Part shown: in pieces, positions 7,607-15,170 of the stretch
Position numbering within the stretch: position 1 is the stretch's first letter
How the letters are laid out: the number at the start of each line of letters is the position of its first letter
Assembly (NCBI GenBank): GCA_017525225.1
Contig: JAFXTB010000104.1
Location: 1 to 41,259, forward strand
Direction: 5' to 3'
Source of the DNA: Kiritimatiellia bacterium
Lineage (GTDB): Bacteria > Verrucomicrobiota > Kiritimatiellia > RFP12 > UBA1067
DNA: 41,259 nucleotides
The notes under the pieces: generated by a model
What the model was told of the DNA's origin: nothing
The model's database searches: none
Seen by the model: the letters and a program-made list of their open reading frames with translations, nothing else
Program-made: the position numbers and the translations under genes

Positions 7607-7885
7607 TCAGCGGAATGTAAGCAACGTCCCGAGAGGACGCGAATTGAGGTCGGTGCCCGGCGTGACGCGCACGCAGTACGCGCCGGCGTCGATCTGTGCC
7701 GCAGACGACGCCACCATCGTCCAGAGCGGCGAAACGTCAAGCGCATCTTCGAACACGACGGTGCGCTCGAACGAATCCTCCGCCGGATGCAGGGATGTAT
7801 CCCACTGCCACGGAACATCGTCCGCCAGCGCCATCTGCGCCACGACCATTGCGGCGCCAATCATCGCACGGAAAGGGAAATTCAT
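7607..7885 (-). CDS. Small secreted protein of unknown function between two SUMF1 genes
   Basis: 92 aa; I do not recognise the family. A signal peptide (MNFPFRAMIGAAMVVAQMALA) precedes a mature part of about 70 residues (DDVPWQWDTSLHPAEDSF..., LDVSPLWTMVASSAAQID). The mature part looks all-beta and ends G-T-L-L-T-F-R. The last seven residues follow the same pattern as the ends of the two large passenger proteins in this window. An upstream in-frame ATG at 7924 is possible, but the one at 7885 gives the clean signal peptide. It lies 17 bp after the first SUMF1 gene and 14 bp before the second, so the three are co-transcribed. Confidence 0.7.
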   Translation of the reverse strand: MNFPFRAMIGAAMVVAQMALADDVPWQWDTSLHPAEDSFERTVVFEDALDVSPLWTMVASSAAQIDAGAYCVRVTPGTDLNSRPLGTLLTFR

Positions 7886-7902
7886 GGTCCCACCACCTTC
7901 CG

Positions 7903-9258
7903 TCACGGAATCACCGCCGAACATTTGACACGGTATCCGAGGATTTCAAGATCCGTGCCGCTGCGCACGTAGGTCTCCGACGGCGCCGTGCTCTTCGTGC
8001 TGTATGCCGACCGGCATGCCGCCGCCGCGCTGTTGCGCGCACCTCCACGGGCGAAACGGACTTGGCCGTCGGCAGCCCCGACCTCCGGATCCATCGTGGA
8101 ATCGTGCGTGAAGATGCAATACCAGTCGAGGCACAGCTCATGGACAAGGCCTATCATGTCGTAGAGTCCCCAGTTGTTGGGCTTCTTCTGCCCGACGGAA
8201 AGCGGTTCGCCGACCGCAGGGCTGTTGTATGCATACCACGCGATCTCCATTAGATTGGCGTCGGCGCCTGTACCGGTGGCCAGCAGCTCCTTCCCGGAAT
8301 TCAGCGCCGACGACGTGCCGGCCCGGCAGGCGAACTCCCACTGCGCGGAAGTGGGTAGGTCGAACGTCGGCAGCCCCGTGATTTCGCGCAGTTTGTGCAT
8401 GGTGGAACCTACGGCCACCGTGGTATCCAGCGGCCAGACGCCGCCGTTGAGACCGTGCGCACTCTGACTGGACGCTCCGTAGCGCAGGCCGTTGTACGAT
8501 ATGCCGGTCCGCGGATTGCACGGATTGACCACGTTCGCCACGGATTCCCCGTAGATGCGCGAATGCTGCCAGCGCGTGACGGGGAACACGCCGATGTAGT
8601 AGTCGCTCTTGAGCGTGACGAGATGCGTCACCTCGTTCGTATAGCCCGCATCACGGCCCTTTTCGTTCTCGGGCGAACCCATGCGCCATGTCACGTTCGC
8701 CGCAGGGATCTTGCGCATCAGGAGCATGTCCTTGCGGTATTCATCGCTTTCGATGCCACCGGGGAGGGCGTCGGCGTCCGTATAGAAATACCGCGCCCCG
8801 GGAATGGCCAGGTCGCACACCATGTAGTCCGGCGGACAGGTCTTCGCCCACGCCTTCACCCTCGCGCGGAAGTTGCCGCCCGTTATGTAGCGGTCCGGCC
8901 AGTCGCGGTTCGGACGCCACACTATCGTGCGCGCACCCGGCAGCACCACCTTGTTGACATCGCCGCCCACGTTGCGGAAGTTGGCCGAGCCGATCGACGC
9001 CCAGGGGCCTTCGGCCGTCCCAGTGACATTGGTCTCGAAATCCACGGTGACGATGGCCGCCTCCTCGTTGTCGCCTTCGCCAAGCGTGTAGCCCACGCGC
9101 ACCACATGCGAGGCATCCTGCGAGATCGAGACGCTCTCTTCGGGTATCACGGGCGTAGCGCACAACATTGCAGGCGACATCGCGGCGATGATCGCAGTTC
9201 CAGCGCAGAGGGCGGCGGACAATCTCGCGCCGCGCATCGCCAGGATCGTAGGTTTCAT
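7903..9258 (-). CDS. Secreted SUMF1-domain protein (first paralogue, operon leader)
   Basis: 451 aa from the ATG at 9258, where AGGGAG stands 6 nt upstream; the ATG at 9264 would have no spacing. The signal peptide is long and Ala-rich. As in the paralogue, the N-terminal domain contains the identical VDFETNVTGTAEGPWASIG, and a SUMF1 domain follows (WRMGSPENEKGR, YIGVFPVTRWQHSRIYG, FDLPTSAQWEFACRAGT, WGLYDMIGLVHELCLDW, ARGGARNSAAAACRSAY). The FGE catalytic cysteine pair is again not visible. Identity between the paralogues extends to DNA around the shared motif (compare 7371-7410 with 8999-9044), so the duplication is fairly recent. It is the first gene after the G10 promoter. Confidence 0.88.
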   Translation of the reverse strand: MKPTILAMRGARLSAALCAGTAIIAAMSPAMLCATPVIPEESVSISQDASHVVRVGYTLGEGDNEEAAIVTVDFETNVTGTAEGPWASIGSANFRNVGGDVNKVVLPGARTIVWRPNRDWPDRYITGGNFRARVKAWAKTCPPDYMVCDLAIPGARYFYTDADALPGGIESDEYRKDMLLMRKIPAANVTWRMGSPENEKGRDAGYTNEVTHLVTLKSDYYIGVFPVTRWQHSRIYGESVANVVNPCNPRTGISYNGLRYGASSQSAHGLNGGVWPLDTTVAVGSTMHKLREITGLPTFDLPTSAQWEFACRAGTSSALNSGKELLATGTGADANLMEIAWYAYNSPAVGEPLSVGQKKPNNWGLYDMIGLVHELCLDWYCIFTHDSTMDPEVGAADGQVRFARGGARNSAAAACRSAYSTKSTAPSETYVRSGTDLEILGYRVKCSAVIP

Positions 9259-9331
9259 TTTCATCTCCCTTGAATCGGCACTTCAACCATCCACGACGGG
9301 AACCCATTTCCCATCGTGTGGAAACGTTGAT

Positions 9332-9361
9332 ATTATACCCCCCCCCCTGCGCTTTTTACAA
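9332..9361 (-). promoter_or_regulatory. Promoter with a G10 tract between -35 and -10 (candidate phase-variable switch)
   Basis: On the minus strand: TTGTAA (9356-9361), then AAAGCGCA, ten G (9338-9347) and TATAAT (9332-9337). The spacer is 18 bp with G10 and would be 17 bp with G9. It drives the SUMF1/small protein/SUMF1/esterase operon with a leader of about 65 nt. The second poly-G promoter at 41078-41106 has the same layout. Confidence 0.72.
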
Positions 9362-9394
9362 GTACAAAGTAGAATAAAATTCACTTCGGCGCAT

Positions 9395-10765
9395 CTACTT
9401 CTTGTAGAATATCAGTGCGCCCCTGGTGATGCTGCGGGCTTCCAGCGTGTTGCCGGGATAGACCTTCCCTCCCATCACGTAGAACGTCGTAGGGGCGTTC
9501 CAGGCCTTGCCGGCCACGCTGTATGCCGACTGTCCTGCGCCAAGCGGACCGCCTTTCACATATCCTACCAGCTTTCTCGTGCCTGGCTTGAGCTTTACGC
9601 TCTTGGGCAGCCTGTCATCCTGGAAATACGTGCCGTCCGGCAGCAGATAGTAGTTGTCCGACTCGACTGGGCCGGCAGCCTTCATCACCGGATGCGGCGT
9701 GGGCGCGGCCTTCATCACCGGATGCCCGTTCTCCGTACCCGACGCCGACACGAACCTCGACGCCGCGCGCCAGTCTTCCGGCGTCAACAGCGTCGAAGGA
9801 GCCTTTGCGTCTTTCGCGGGTTGCTCCGGCTGCTGGGGAGCGGCCTTCGCAGGAGGAGGTTTGCCCTTCGGCGCAGGAACAGGCCTGGCCTTCGGCGCAG
9901 GAGCAGGTTTGGCCTGGCTCTTCGGCTTGGCGGGAGGGGCTGGTCTTTGCGAGGCCTTCGGTTTTGGCTTCTCCCGGTCGCCGCCCAGCCCGAAGAGCTC
10001 GCCAATCCCGGCGAAAAGCCCGCCCTTCTTCTCCTCCTTCTCCTTCGCGGCGGCGGTCTTGATCTTGGCGTAGTGGCTGCGCATGGTATCCCTGCTGCCG
10101 TAGAGGACCTGCGCCAGCTCGCTGTCGGCCTGGATGAGACGGCCTGCCTTCACATCGGGATCGTAGGCAGGGCGCGCCTTCAACCCGAGACTGGTGCGTA
10201 CGCTCCACATCGCGAAAAGCATCCCGCAGCGCTTGCGTCCGCGGTGGCGGCGGCTCTGCCATTTGTTCGGCGCGCCGTACGCCACGTGCGAATGGCATAC
10301 GACCTGTCCGTCGGTGAGTCCGTATATCTTCTTCAGCGACGCCACCAGCTCCTTCAGCGCGGCGATCTGCTTGAGCGTGACCGGCTTGTCGTGATGGCCC
10401 ACCACCTCTATGCCGATCGAGTATTCGTCGCAGTCCTCCTTGCCGTTCCACATTGACCGGCCGGCATGGAACGCGACGCGCTCGCGGTCGACGATCCGGT
10501 ACACCGTGCCGTCCTCCGGTACGCAGTAGTGCGCCTCGCCACGTTCACGCAGCTTGTTCAGGGAGCTGCGCGCATGCGCCTCCGTGGTATGCAGCACTAT
10601 GAGCGTGGTGGATGTACGGATGCGGCGTTCAGGGTTGCGCGGCGAGCGGTAGCTGTCGGAGAAGGTCAGGGCGGCGGCAGGCCAGGCGACGGACGCAAGC
10701 ATGACGGCGACGAGAACCTTGAGCGTCGTCAAGGCCTTAAGGGTCTCTGTCGCCGCCCTGGACAT
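9395..10765 (-). CDS. N-acetylmuramoyl-L-alanine amidase (Amidase_2 family) with Lys/Pro/Ala linker
   Basis: 456 aa. A hydrophobic N-terminus (signal or anchor, 11-32) leads into an Amidase_2 domain (about 50-205) that cuts the bond between N-acetylmuramic acid and the stem peptide. Zinc-ligand candidates are His59 (VLHTT) and His158/His160 (CHSHVAYG). The third position, Asp in AmpD (K-x-D-PG), appears as Cys180 in GRKRCG, as in T7 lysozyme and PGRPs. A Lys/Pro/Ala-rich linker (about 255-315) follows, then a C-terminal beta-rich segment of about 130 residues that may bind wall or matrix. It starts 7 bp after the gpmI stop with no strong Shine-Dalgarno, suggesting translational coupling to a glycolytic gene, an odd partner. 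Confidence 0.87.
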   Translation of the reverse strand: MSRAATETLKALTTLKVLVAVMLASVAWPAAALTFSDSYRSPRNPERRIRTSTTLIVLHTTEAHARSSLNKLRERGEAHYCVPEDGTVYRIVDRERVAFHAGRSMWNGKEDCDEYSIGIEVVGHHDKPVTLKQIAALKELVASLKKIYGLTDGQVVCHSHVAYGAPNKWQSRRHRGRKRCGMLFAMWSVRTSLGLKARPAYDPDVKAGRLIQADSELAQVLYGSRDTMRSHYAKIKTAAAKEKEEKKGGLFAGIGELFGLGGDREKPKPKASQRPAPPAKPKSQAKPAPAPKARPVPAPKGKPPPAKAAPQQPEQPAKDAKAPSTLLTPEDWRAASRFVSASGTENGHPVMKAAPTPHPVMKAAGPVESDNYYLLPDGTYFQDDRLPKSVKLKPGTRKLVGYVKGGPLGAGQSAYSVAGKAWNAPTTFYVMGGKVYPGNTLEARSITRGALIFYKK

Positions 10766-10772
10766 CGGCGCT

Positions 10773-12359
10773 TCAGATGCCGAGCGTTGTCTTCGACCAG
10801 TTCGTCTTGCCCGCGAGAAGCGACGGCGTCGTCATCTCCGGCGGCACCGGAAGCCCCAGCAGCTGCAGGGTTGTCGGCGCGATGGCGCTGAGCTTCGCAA
10901 GGGGCGTGAGGTTCACGCCAGGCGCGTCCTTCGCCACGTAGAAGCAGTCCACAAGGTTGAGCGTATGCGAGGTCTTCGGCATACCCGTGCGGTAGTCCAC
11001 CATCTGCTCGGCGTTGCCATGGTCGGCGAAGATGAGCACGTGGGCGTCCAGCTCCATCAGGCGCGGGAGAATCTTCCCCAGGCACTCGTCCACCACCTCT
11101 ACGGCCTTCGTAGCTGCGGCGGGATCGCCCGTGTGGCCGACCATGTCGCAGTTGGCGTAGTTCACGACGATGAGGCCGTAGGGGTTGTTCTCCAGGCGCT
11201 TGAGCAGCTCGTCCGTGACGTTGTAGGCGTCCATCTCCGGATGCGACGCGAACGTGGCGGGATCGAAGCGGCTCTTGACCTCCACCTGATCCTCGCCTTC
11301 GGAGGGCGTGGTGGACTTGCCATTGAAGAAACTCGTCACGTGGCGGAACTTCTGCGTTTCCGCGAGGCGCAGCTGGCGGATGCCCGCGCGGCTGACGACT
11401 TCGCCCAGCAGGTTGTCCATGCCGCCGCCCGCGCCCATCGCGCCGAGCAGATAGTCCTCGAATTCGTCCCAGTAGCGCGTGAAGCCGAGATATGTGACCT
11501 TCGGCCGCGCCGTGCGCGCGCCCGGATAGTCGTCGGACACGAACGCCTGCGTGAGCTGGATCGCGCGATCCTGGCGGTAGTTGGTGTGCATCACGACATC
11601 GCCATCCTTCATACCCGCATAGTCGCCCACGACGCAGCAGGGGATGTATTCATCGGTCATTGGCGTGCCATCGGGAGTCTGAGCATCGGCGTAGAACGCC
11701 TTGATGGCTTCCTCGACGGACGCGATCTTCTGTCCTTCGCACGCGACGATGCAGTTGTAGGCGGCGCTGGTGAGAGTCCAGTTCTTCACGCGGTCCATGC
11801 CGTAGTAGCGGCCCATGATCGTACCGATCGTGGCGTTGCCCACGGCGGCGAGCTCCTGCTTGAGGCGCGCGATGTACTCGAGGGTCGAGCGCGGCGGGGT
11901 GTCGCGACCGTCGAGGAACGGATGCACAACGATCCTACCCTCGGGAAACTCCTGGCGGGCGCGCCGCATCAGCTTGAACAGATGCTCCTGGTGCGCGTGC
12001 ACGCCTTCGTCCTGCAAGAGGCCGAAGAAGTGGAACGTGGAGTTGTTTGCCTTCCATGCGGCGATGAGCCTGTCCCATTTCGGGCTCTTGAAAAGCTCTC
12101 CGGACGACAACCCGTCGTCGATGCGCTTGAGCTCCTGCACCACGATGCGTCCGGCGCCCATGTTGAGATGGCCCACCTCCGAACTGCCCTGGTAGCCGTC
12201 CGGCAGACCCACGGCCTCGCCGCAGCAGTCAAGCAGGCAGTGTGGATAGCGCGCGCGTATCTGGTCGATCGTCGGGGTCTTCGCAGGGAACACGCTGTTG
12301 CCGTCGGCACGGGCGTTCACGCCCCAGCCGTCGCGGATGACAAGCACAACCGGTCTCAT
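10773..12359 (-). CDS. gpmI: 2,3-bisphosphoglycerate-independent phosphoglycerate mutase
   Basis: 528 aa, near the usual length. It interconverts 3- and 2-phosphoglycerate in glycolysis, using two metal ions and a phosphoserine. Family motifs are present in order: VIRDGWG (7-13, metal Asp), YQGSSEVGHLNMGAG with nucleophile Ser60, HPFLDGRDTPPRS, GRYYGMDR, MHTNYRQDRA, NYANCDMVGHTG and DHGNAEQM (metal ligands), then KTSHTLN. AAGGAG lies upstream of the ATG. It is the first gene of a two-gene operon with the amidase and has its own promoter. Confidence 0.97.
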   Translation of the reverse strand: MRPVVLVIRDGWGVNARADGNSVFPAKTPTIDQIRARYPHCLLDCCGEAVGLPDGYQGSSEVGHLNMGAGRIVVQELKRIDDGLSSGELFKSPKWDRLIAAWKANNSTFHFFGLLQDEGVHAHQEHLFKLMRRARQEFPEGRIVVHPFLDGRDTPPRSTLEYIARLKQELAAVGNATIGTIMGRYYGMDRVKNWTLTSAAYNCIVACEGQKIASVEEAIKAFYADAQTPDGTPMTDEYIPCCVVGDYAGMKDGDVVMHTNYRQDRAIQLTQAFVSDDYPGARTARPKVTYLGFTRYWDEFEDYLLGAMGAGGGMDNLLGEVVSRAGIRQLRLAETQKFRHVTSFFNGKSTTPSEGEDQVEVKSRFDPATFASHPEMDAYNVTDELLKRLENNPYGLIVVNYANCDMVGHTGDPAAATKAVEVVDECLGKILPRLMELDAHVLIFADHGNAEQMVDYRTGMPKTSHTLNLVDCFYVAKDAPGVNLTPLAKLSAIAPTTLQLLGLPVPPEMTTPSLLAGKTNWSKTTLGI

Positions 12360-12401
12360 TTCTCTTCTAGCTCCTTTGCATTATATGGTACGACGGCATA
12401 G

Positions 12402-12431
12402 ATTATACCATATCCTGCCCCGTCTGAACAA
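12402..12431 (-). promoter_or_regulatory. Promoter of gpmI-amidase
   Basis: TTGTTC (12426-12431), 18-bp spacer and TATAAT (12402-12407) preceded by TATGG, giving the extended -10 TGGTATAAT. The upstream GCAGGA is shared with other promoters in the window. The leader is about 35 nt. Confidence 0.65.
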
Positions 12432-12439
12432 TCCGGGCG

Positions 12440-14185
12440 TCAATGCGACGCGGCGGGGGGCGGGGCCTCGCCGGCGGCCTTGCGCGCAAAGCCCTCGCGC
12501 ACGGCCTGCGTGACGATCTTTGCGCGGCGGTACCCGTCGAAGAGCCCGGCCATGTTCTCGGCGAGCAGCTTGCTGCGGATCGTCGAGCCGCCGCGGTGGT
12601 ACGTGCGGGCGTCGGCGAAATGCCAGAAGGCAAGTCCCGAGATCTCGGGATCGGCGAAGATGCGGTCGAGAACGTCCTTGTCGTAGTGGTACTGGAACTC
12701 CTCCGTACCCTGGCCCGCCGCCGGGTCGTGGTGGCCGTAGATCGCCGTGGTGCCCATCTCGGACACGATGATCGGCTTCTCCGGGTAGAGCCCGCGGTAG
12801 CGCGCGACGATCTTCGCCACCGCTTCGTCGATGAGCTTCTTCTGGTTGTCCAGGGTGCCTGCGTCCGTACCGATCCAGCCGGGGTACGTATTGAAGGAGA
12901 CGAGGTCCGTGTTGTCGTTCGAGATGTCCTTGGCGGTGTGGCAGCAGGCGAAAGTCACAAGCCGGCCGGAGTCCTGCGAGCGGATGGTCTCGATGAGCGC
13001 GTCGTTGATCTTCCTGCCTTCCTTCGAATACGAGGCGTTCTCGTTCTGGAACGCGAAGATGATCACGGACGGATGGTTGAAGCTCGCGCGTACCATCGCG
13101 CGGGTCTGCTCCACCTGCAGGCGGAAGTATTCAGGATCGGACATCTGGTTGGGACGGTTGCCCCAGCCGAGCGATTCCTCCCACACCAGAACGCCCATCT
13201 CGTCGCAGTAGTCCAGGAAGCGCTGGCTCTGCTGGTAGTGGCTGCCGCGGAAGAAGTTGCCGTTGAGCGACTTCAGGAGCTGGATGTCCTGCACCATCAG
13301 CGCCTCGGGCGTGGCCGCTCCAAACTGGGGATGCGCCTCGTGGCGGTTGGCGCCCTTGAGATAGAGTATCTCGCCGTTGAGCCACAACCGCCTGTTCGCC
13401 GCCTTTATCTCGCGAATGCCGAAGCGCGCCGTCACGGACCCGGCGGCGCGTGTACCAGATGCCGGGAGGGTCAGGGCTACCGTGTGGAGGTTGGGCGAAG
13501 CGGGACTCCAGAGCTTGAAGCCGGGCACGCGCACCGTGGCGCGGTTGTCGCGGAACGGGGCCTTGACCTCGTTTCTGCCGTCGAAGAGCAGCGTGGCGTC
13601 GAAGTCGCCCTTCGCGAAATTCACGGCCTCGATCTCCACGGTACCCGTCATGTAGTCGCGCGTGCGTACAAGCAGCCTGCGGTTGTCGAACACCATACTC
13701 ACGCCGTGGTAGAACCCGCCATAGAGATAGAAGTCGTAGTACGGCAAGGCGAGCTTCTGCGTAGACCAGTCCAGCACGTTGTCGAGCGCCGCGTACAGCG
13801 TATGCTCACCGGCGGAAAGCGGTCCCGTCGGTATCTCGAGGCGCGCCCACGGGAACGGCTGCACATCGCCGGCAGGCCTGCCATCCACCGCGAACTTCGC
13901 GCGCAGCCCCATGCCGTCCACGACGATCCAGGCGTTCTCCACCGGCTCGGGGATCGTGAACCTGCGCCGGTAGAGGCCGGTGCCGCGCCTGCACAGCCAC
14001 TTGGGTAGCATGTCGTAGCATCCCGGAACCGACATCGAATCGGTCGCCGTAAAATCGGGACCGCTCGCCGTCTCCAGGGTGCGCCCCTCCTCGAAGCGGA
14101 ACTCCCACGGACCGTTCAGGTTCAATTCCGCGCAGCACGCGGCATGCGCGCCGATGGCGGCCAGCATCAACAACCTACCTGTCAT
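12440..14185 (-). CDS. Secreted glycoside hydrolase family 2 enzyme (beta-galactosidase/glucuronidase type)
   Basis: 581 aa from the ATG at 14185, with AGGGAG about 9 nt upstream and a signal peptide (MTGRLLMLAAIGAHAACCAE). The order is a jelly-roll sugar-binding domain (about 21-180), an Ig-like domain (about 180-260) and a TIM barrel (about 260-570). The acid/base is Glu382 in AFQNEN and the nucleophile Glu476 in IIVSEMG, as expected for retaining GH2 enzymes. LKGANRHEAHP matches the conserved start of the barrel. Compact length and GH2 type do not fix the substrate. It follows the class II aldolase by 56 bp and likely ends that transcript. Confidence 0.92.
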   Translation of the reverse strand: MTGRLLMLAAIGAHAACCAELNLNGPWEFRFEEGRTLETASGPDFTATDSMSVPGCYDMLPKWLCRRGTGLYRRRFTIPEPVENAWIVVDGMGLRAKFAVDGRPAGDVQPFPWARLEIPTGPLSAGEHTLYAALDNVLDWSTQKLALPYYDFYLYGGFYHGVSMVFDNRRLLVRTRDYMTGTVEIEAVNFAKGDFDATLLFDGRNEVKAPFRDNRATVRVPGFKLWSPASPNLHTVALTLPASGTRAAGSVTARFGIREIKAANRRLWLNGEILYLKGANRHEAHPQFGAATPEALMVQDIQLLKSLNGNFFRGSHYQQSQRFLDYCDEMGVLVWEESLGWGNRPNQMSDPEYFRLQVEQTRAMVRASFNHPSVIIFAFQNENASYSKEGRKINDALIETIRSQDSGRLVTFACCHTAKDISNDNTDLVSFNTYPGWIGTDAGTLDNQKKLIDEAVAKIVARYRGLYPEKPIIVSEMGTTAIYGHHDPAAGQGTEEFQYHYDKDVLDRIFADPEISGLAFWHFADARTYHRGGSTIRSKLLAENMAGLFDGYRRAKIVTQAVREGFARKAAGEAPPPAASH

Positions 14186-14241
14186 GACATTCTTCTCCCT
14201 TCTGCGCCGGAGTGCCGCGGCGCGTCGCATCCATGCGCGAA

Positions 14242-15069
14242 TCAGCGACCCGCGAAGAACCTTACCAGCCGCTGCACGTGCGCCGCGCAGGCGTCGATGA
14301 TCGGATCGGCCAGCTTGTCCGGCGGCACGAACGCTCCGTTCAGGTCGCCATAGACCTTGAGCGTCGACTTGATGTAGCCATCGAGGAACTCGGTGGCGAT
14401 GTTCACCTTGGCTATGCCGGACTCGATCGCGCGGCGCACGTCCGCAAGCGGCGTACCGCTGCCGCCGTGGAGGACGAGCGGCGTGTCGGGGAGGGCGTCG
14501 GCGATGGCGGCGCAGCGCGGGATGTCGAGCTTCGGCTCGGCCTTGTAGTAGCCGTGCGCCGTGCCGATGGAGACGGCTAGCGCGTCGACATCGGTCGCCT
14601 TGGCGAAGCGGACGGCCTCGTCGACGTCAGTGAGCGCGGTCTCATCGCCCTGGGCGACATGGCCTATCTCGCCCTCGCACGTGGCACCGAGGGCGTGCGC
14701 GTAGTCCGCTACGTGCTTCGTCCACTTCACGTTCTCATCGTAGGGCGAGCGCGAACCGTCGTACATCACGGACGTGTATCCCCATGCGAGCGCATCCGTC
14801 GCCTGCTTCACGGTGGCACCGTGGTCGAGATGGAGGGCGACCGGCACCTTGCCGCGGAAGGCGAGGCGCTGGAGCATGCCGCATAGGTCGTACGCCTTGC
14901 CCGAGTCGAAGAGCCGCATGTAGAGCTGGATTATGACCGGCTCGTTCTCGGCCTCGGCGGCCTTCAGGACGGCGGCGGCGGTCTCGTAGTTCGTGATGTT
15001 GAACGCGCCGACCGCCTTGCGCGCCTTGCGCGCAGCGGTCAGCATCTCCTTCATGTTGACGAGTGACAT
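14242..15069 (-). CDS. Class II fructose-/tagatose-bisphosphate aldolase
   Basis: 275 aa zinc aldolase splitting a ketose 1,6-bisphosphate into dihydroxyacetone phosphate and glyceraldehyde 3-phosphate. Family marks: VGAFNITNYET (20-30), HLDHG with the zinc His, SVMYDGSRSPYDEN, CEGEIG, IGTAHGYYK with a second zinc His and VLHGGSGTP with the third. Length fits the short FbaA/GatY/KbaY type. Fructose versus tagatose specificity cannot be read from sequence; the galactoside-degrading neighbours make tagatose plausible. No Shine-Dalgarno precedes the ATG; instead a heptamer repeat tract starts at the very next base. Confidence 0.93.
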   Translation of the reverse strand: MSLVNMKEMLTAARKARKAVGAFNITNYETAAAVLKAAEAENEPVIIQLYMRLFDSGKAYDLCGMLQRLAFRGKVPVALHLDHGATVKQATDALAWGYTSVMYDGSRSPYDENVKWTKHVADYAHALGATCEGEIGHVAQGDETALTDVDEAVRFAKATDVDALAVSIGTAHGYYKAEPKLDIPRCAAIADALPDTPLVLHGGSGTPLADVRRAIESGIAKVNIATEFLDGYIKSTLKVYGDLNGAFVPPDKLADPIIDACAAHVQRLVRFFAGR

Positions 15070-15160
15070 AGTGGTTAGTTGTTAGTGGTTAGTGGTTAGT
15101 CGTTAGTCGTTAGTGGCTAGTCGTTAGTGGTTAGTCGTTAGTGGCTAGTGGCTAGTTGTG
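15070..15160. repeat. Tandem heptamer array (about 13 units) abutting the aldolase start codon
   Basis: Strict 7-bp period of AGTNGYT: AGTGGTT, AGTTGTT, AGTGGTT twice, AGTCGTT twice, AGTGGCT, AGTCGTT, AGTGGTT, AGTCGTT, AGTGGCT twice, AGTTGTG. Variation is confined mainly to positions 4 and 6. It fills nearly all of the 101-bp gap between the hisF-like and aldolase genes and replaces any ribosome-binding site. Confidence 0.95.
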
Positions 15161-15170
15161 GGAGGGGGCG

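Noticed and set aside
6255-9258. The two SUMF1 proteins as formylglycine-generating enzymes for sulfatase maturation.
   Set aside because: The catalytic cysteine pair context is not visible and no sulfatase gene is in the window.
9351-9401. AAGTAGA/TCTACTT inverted repeat after the amidase gene as a terminator.
   Set aside because: The seven-base stem has a loop of about 20 nt and no following T-run at the right position.
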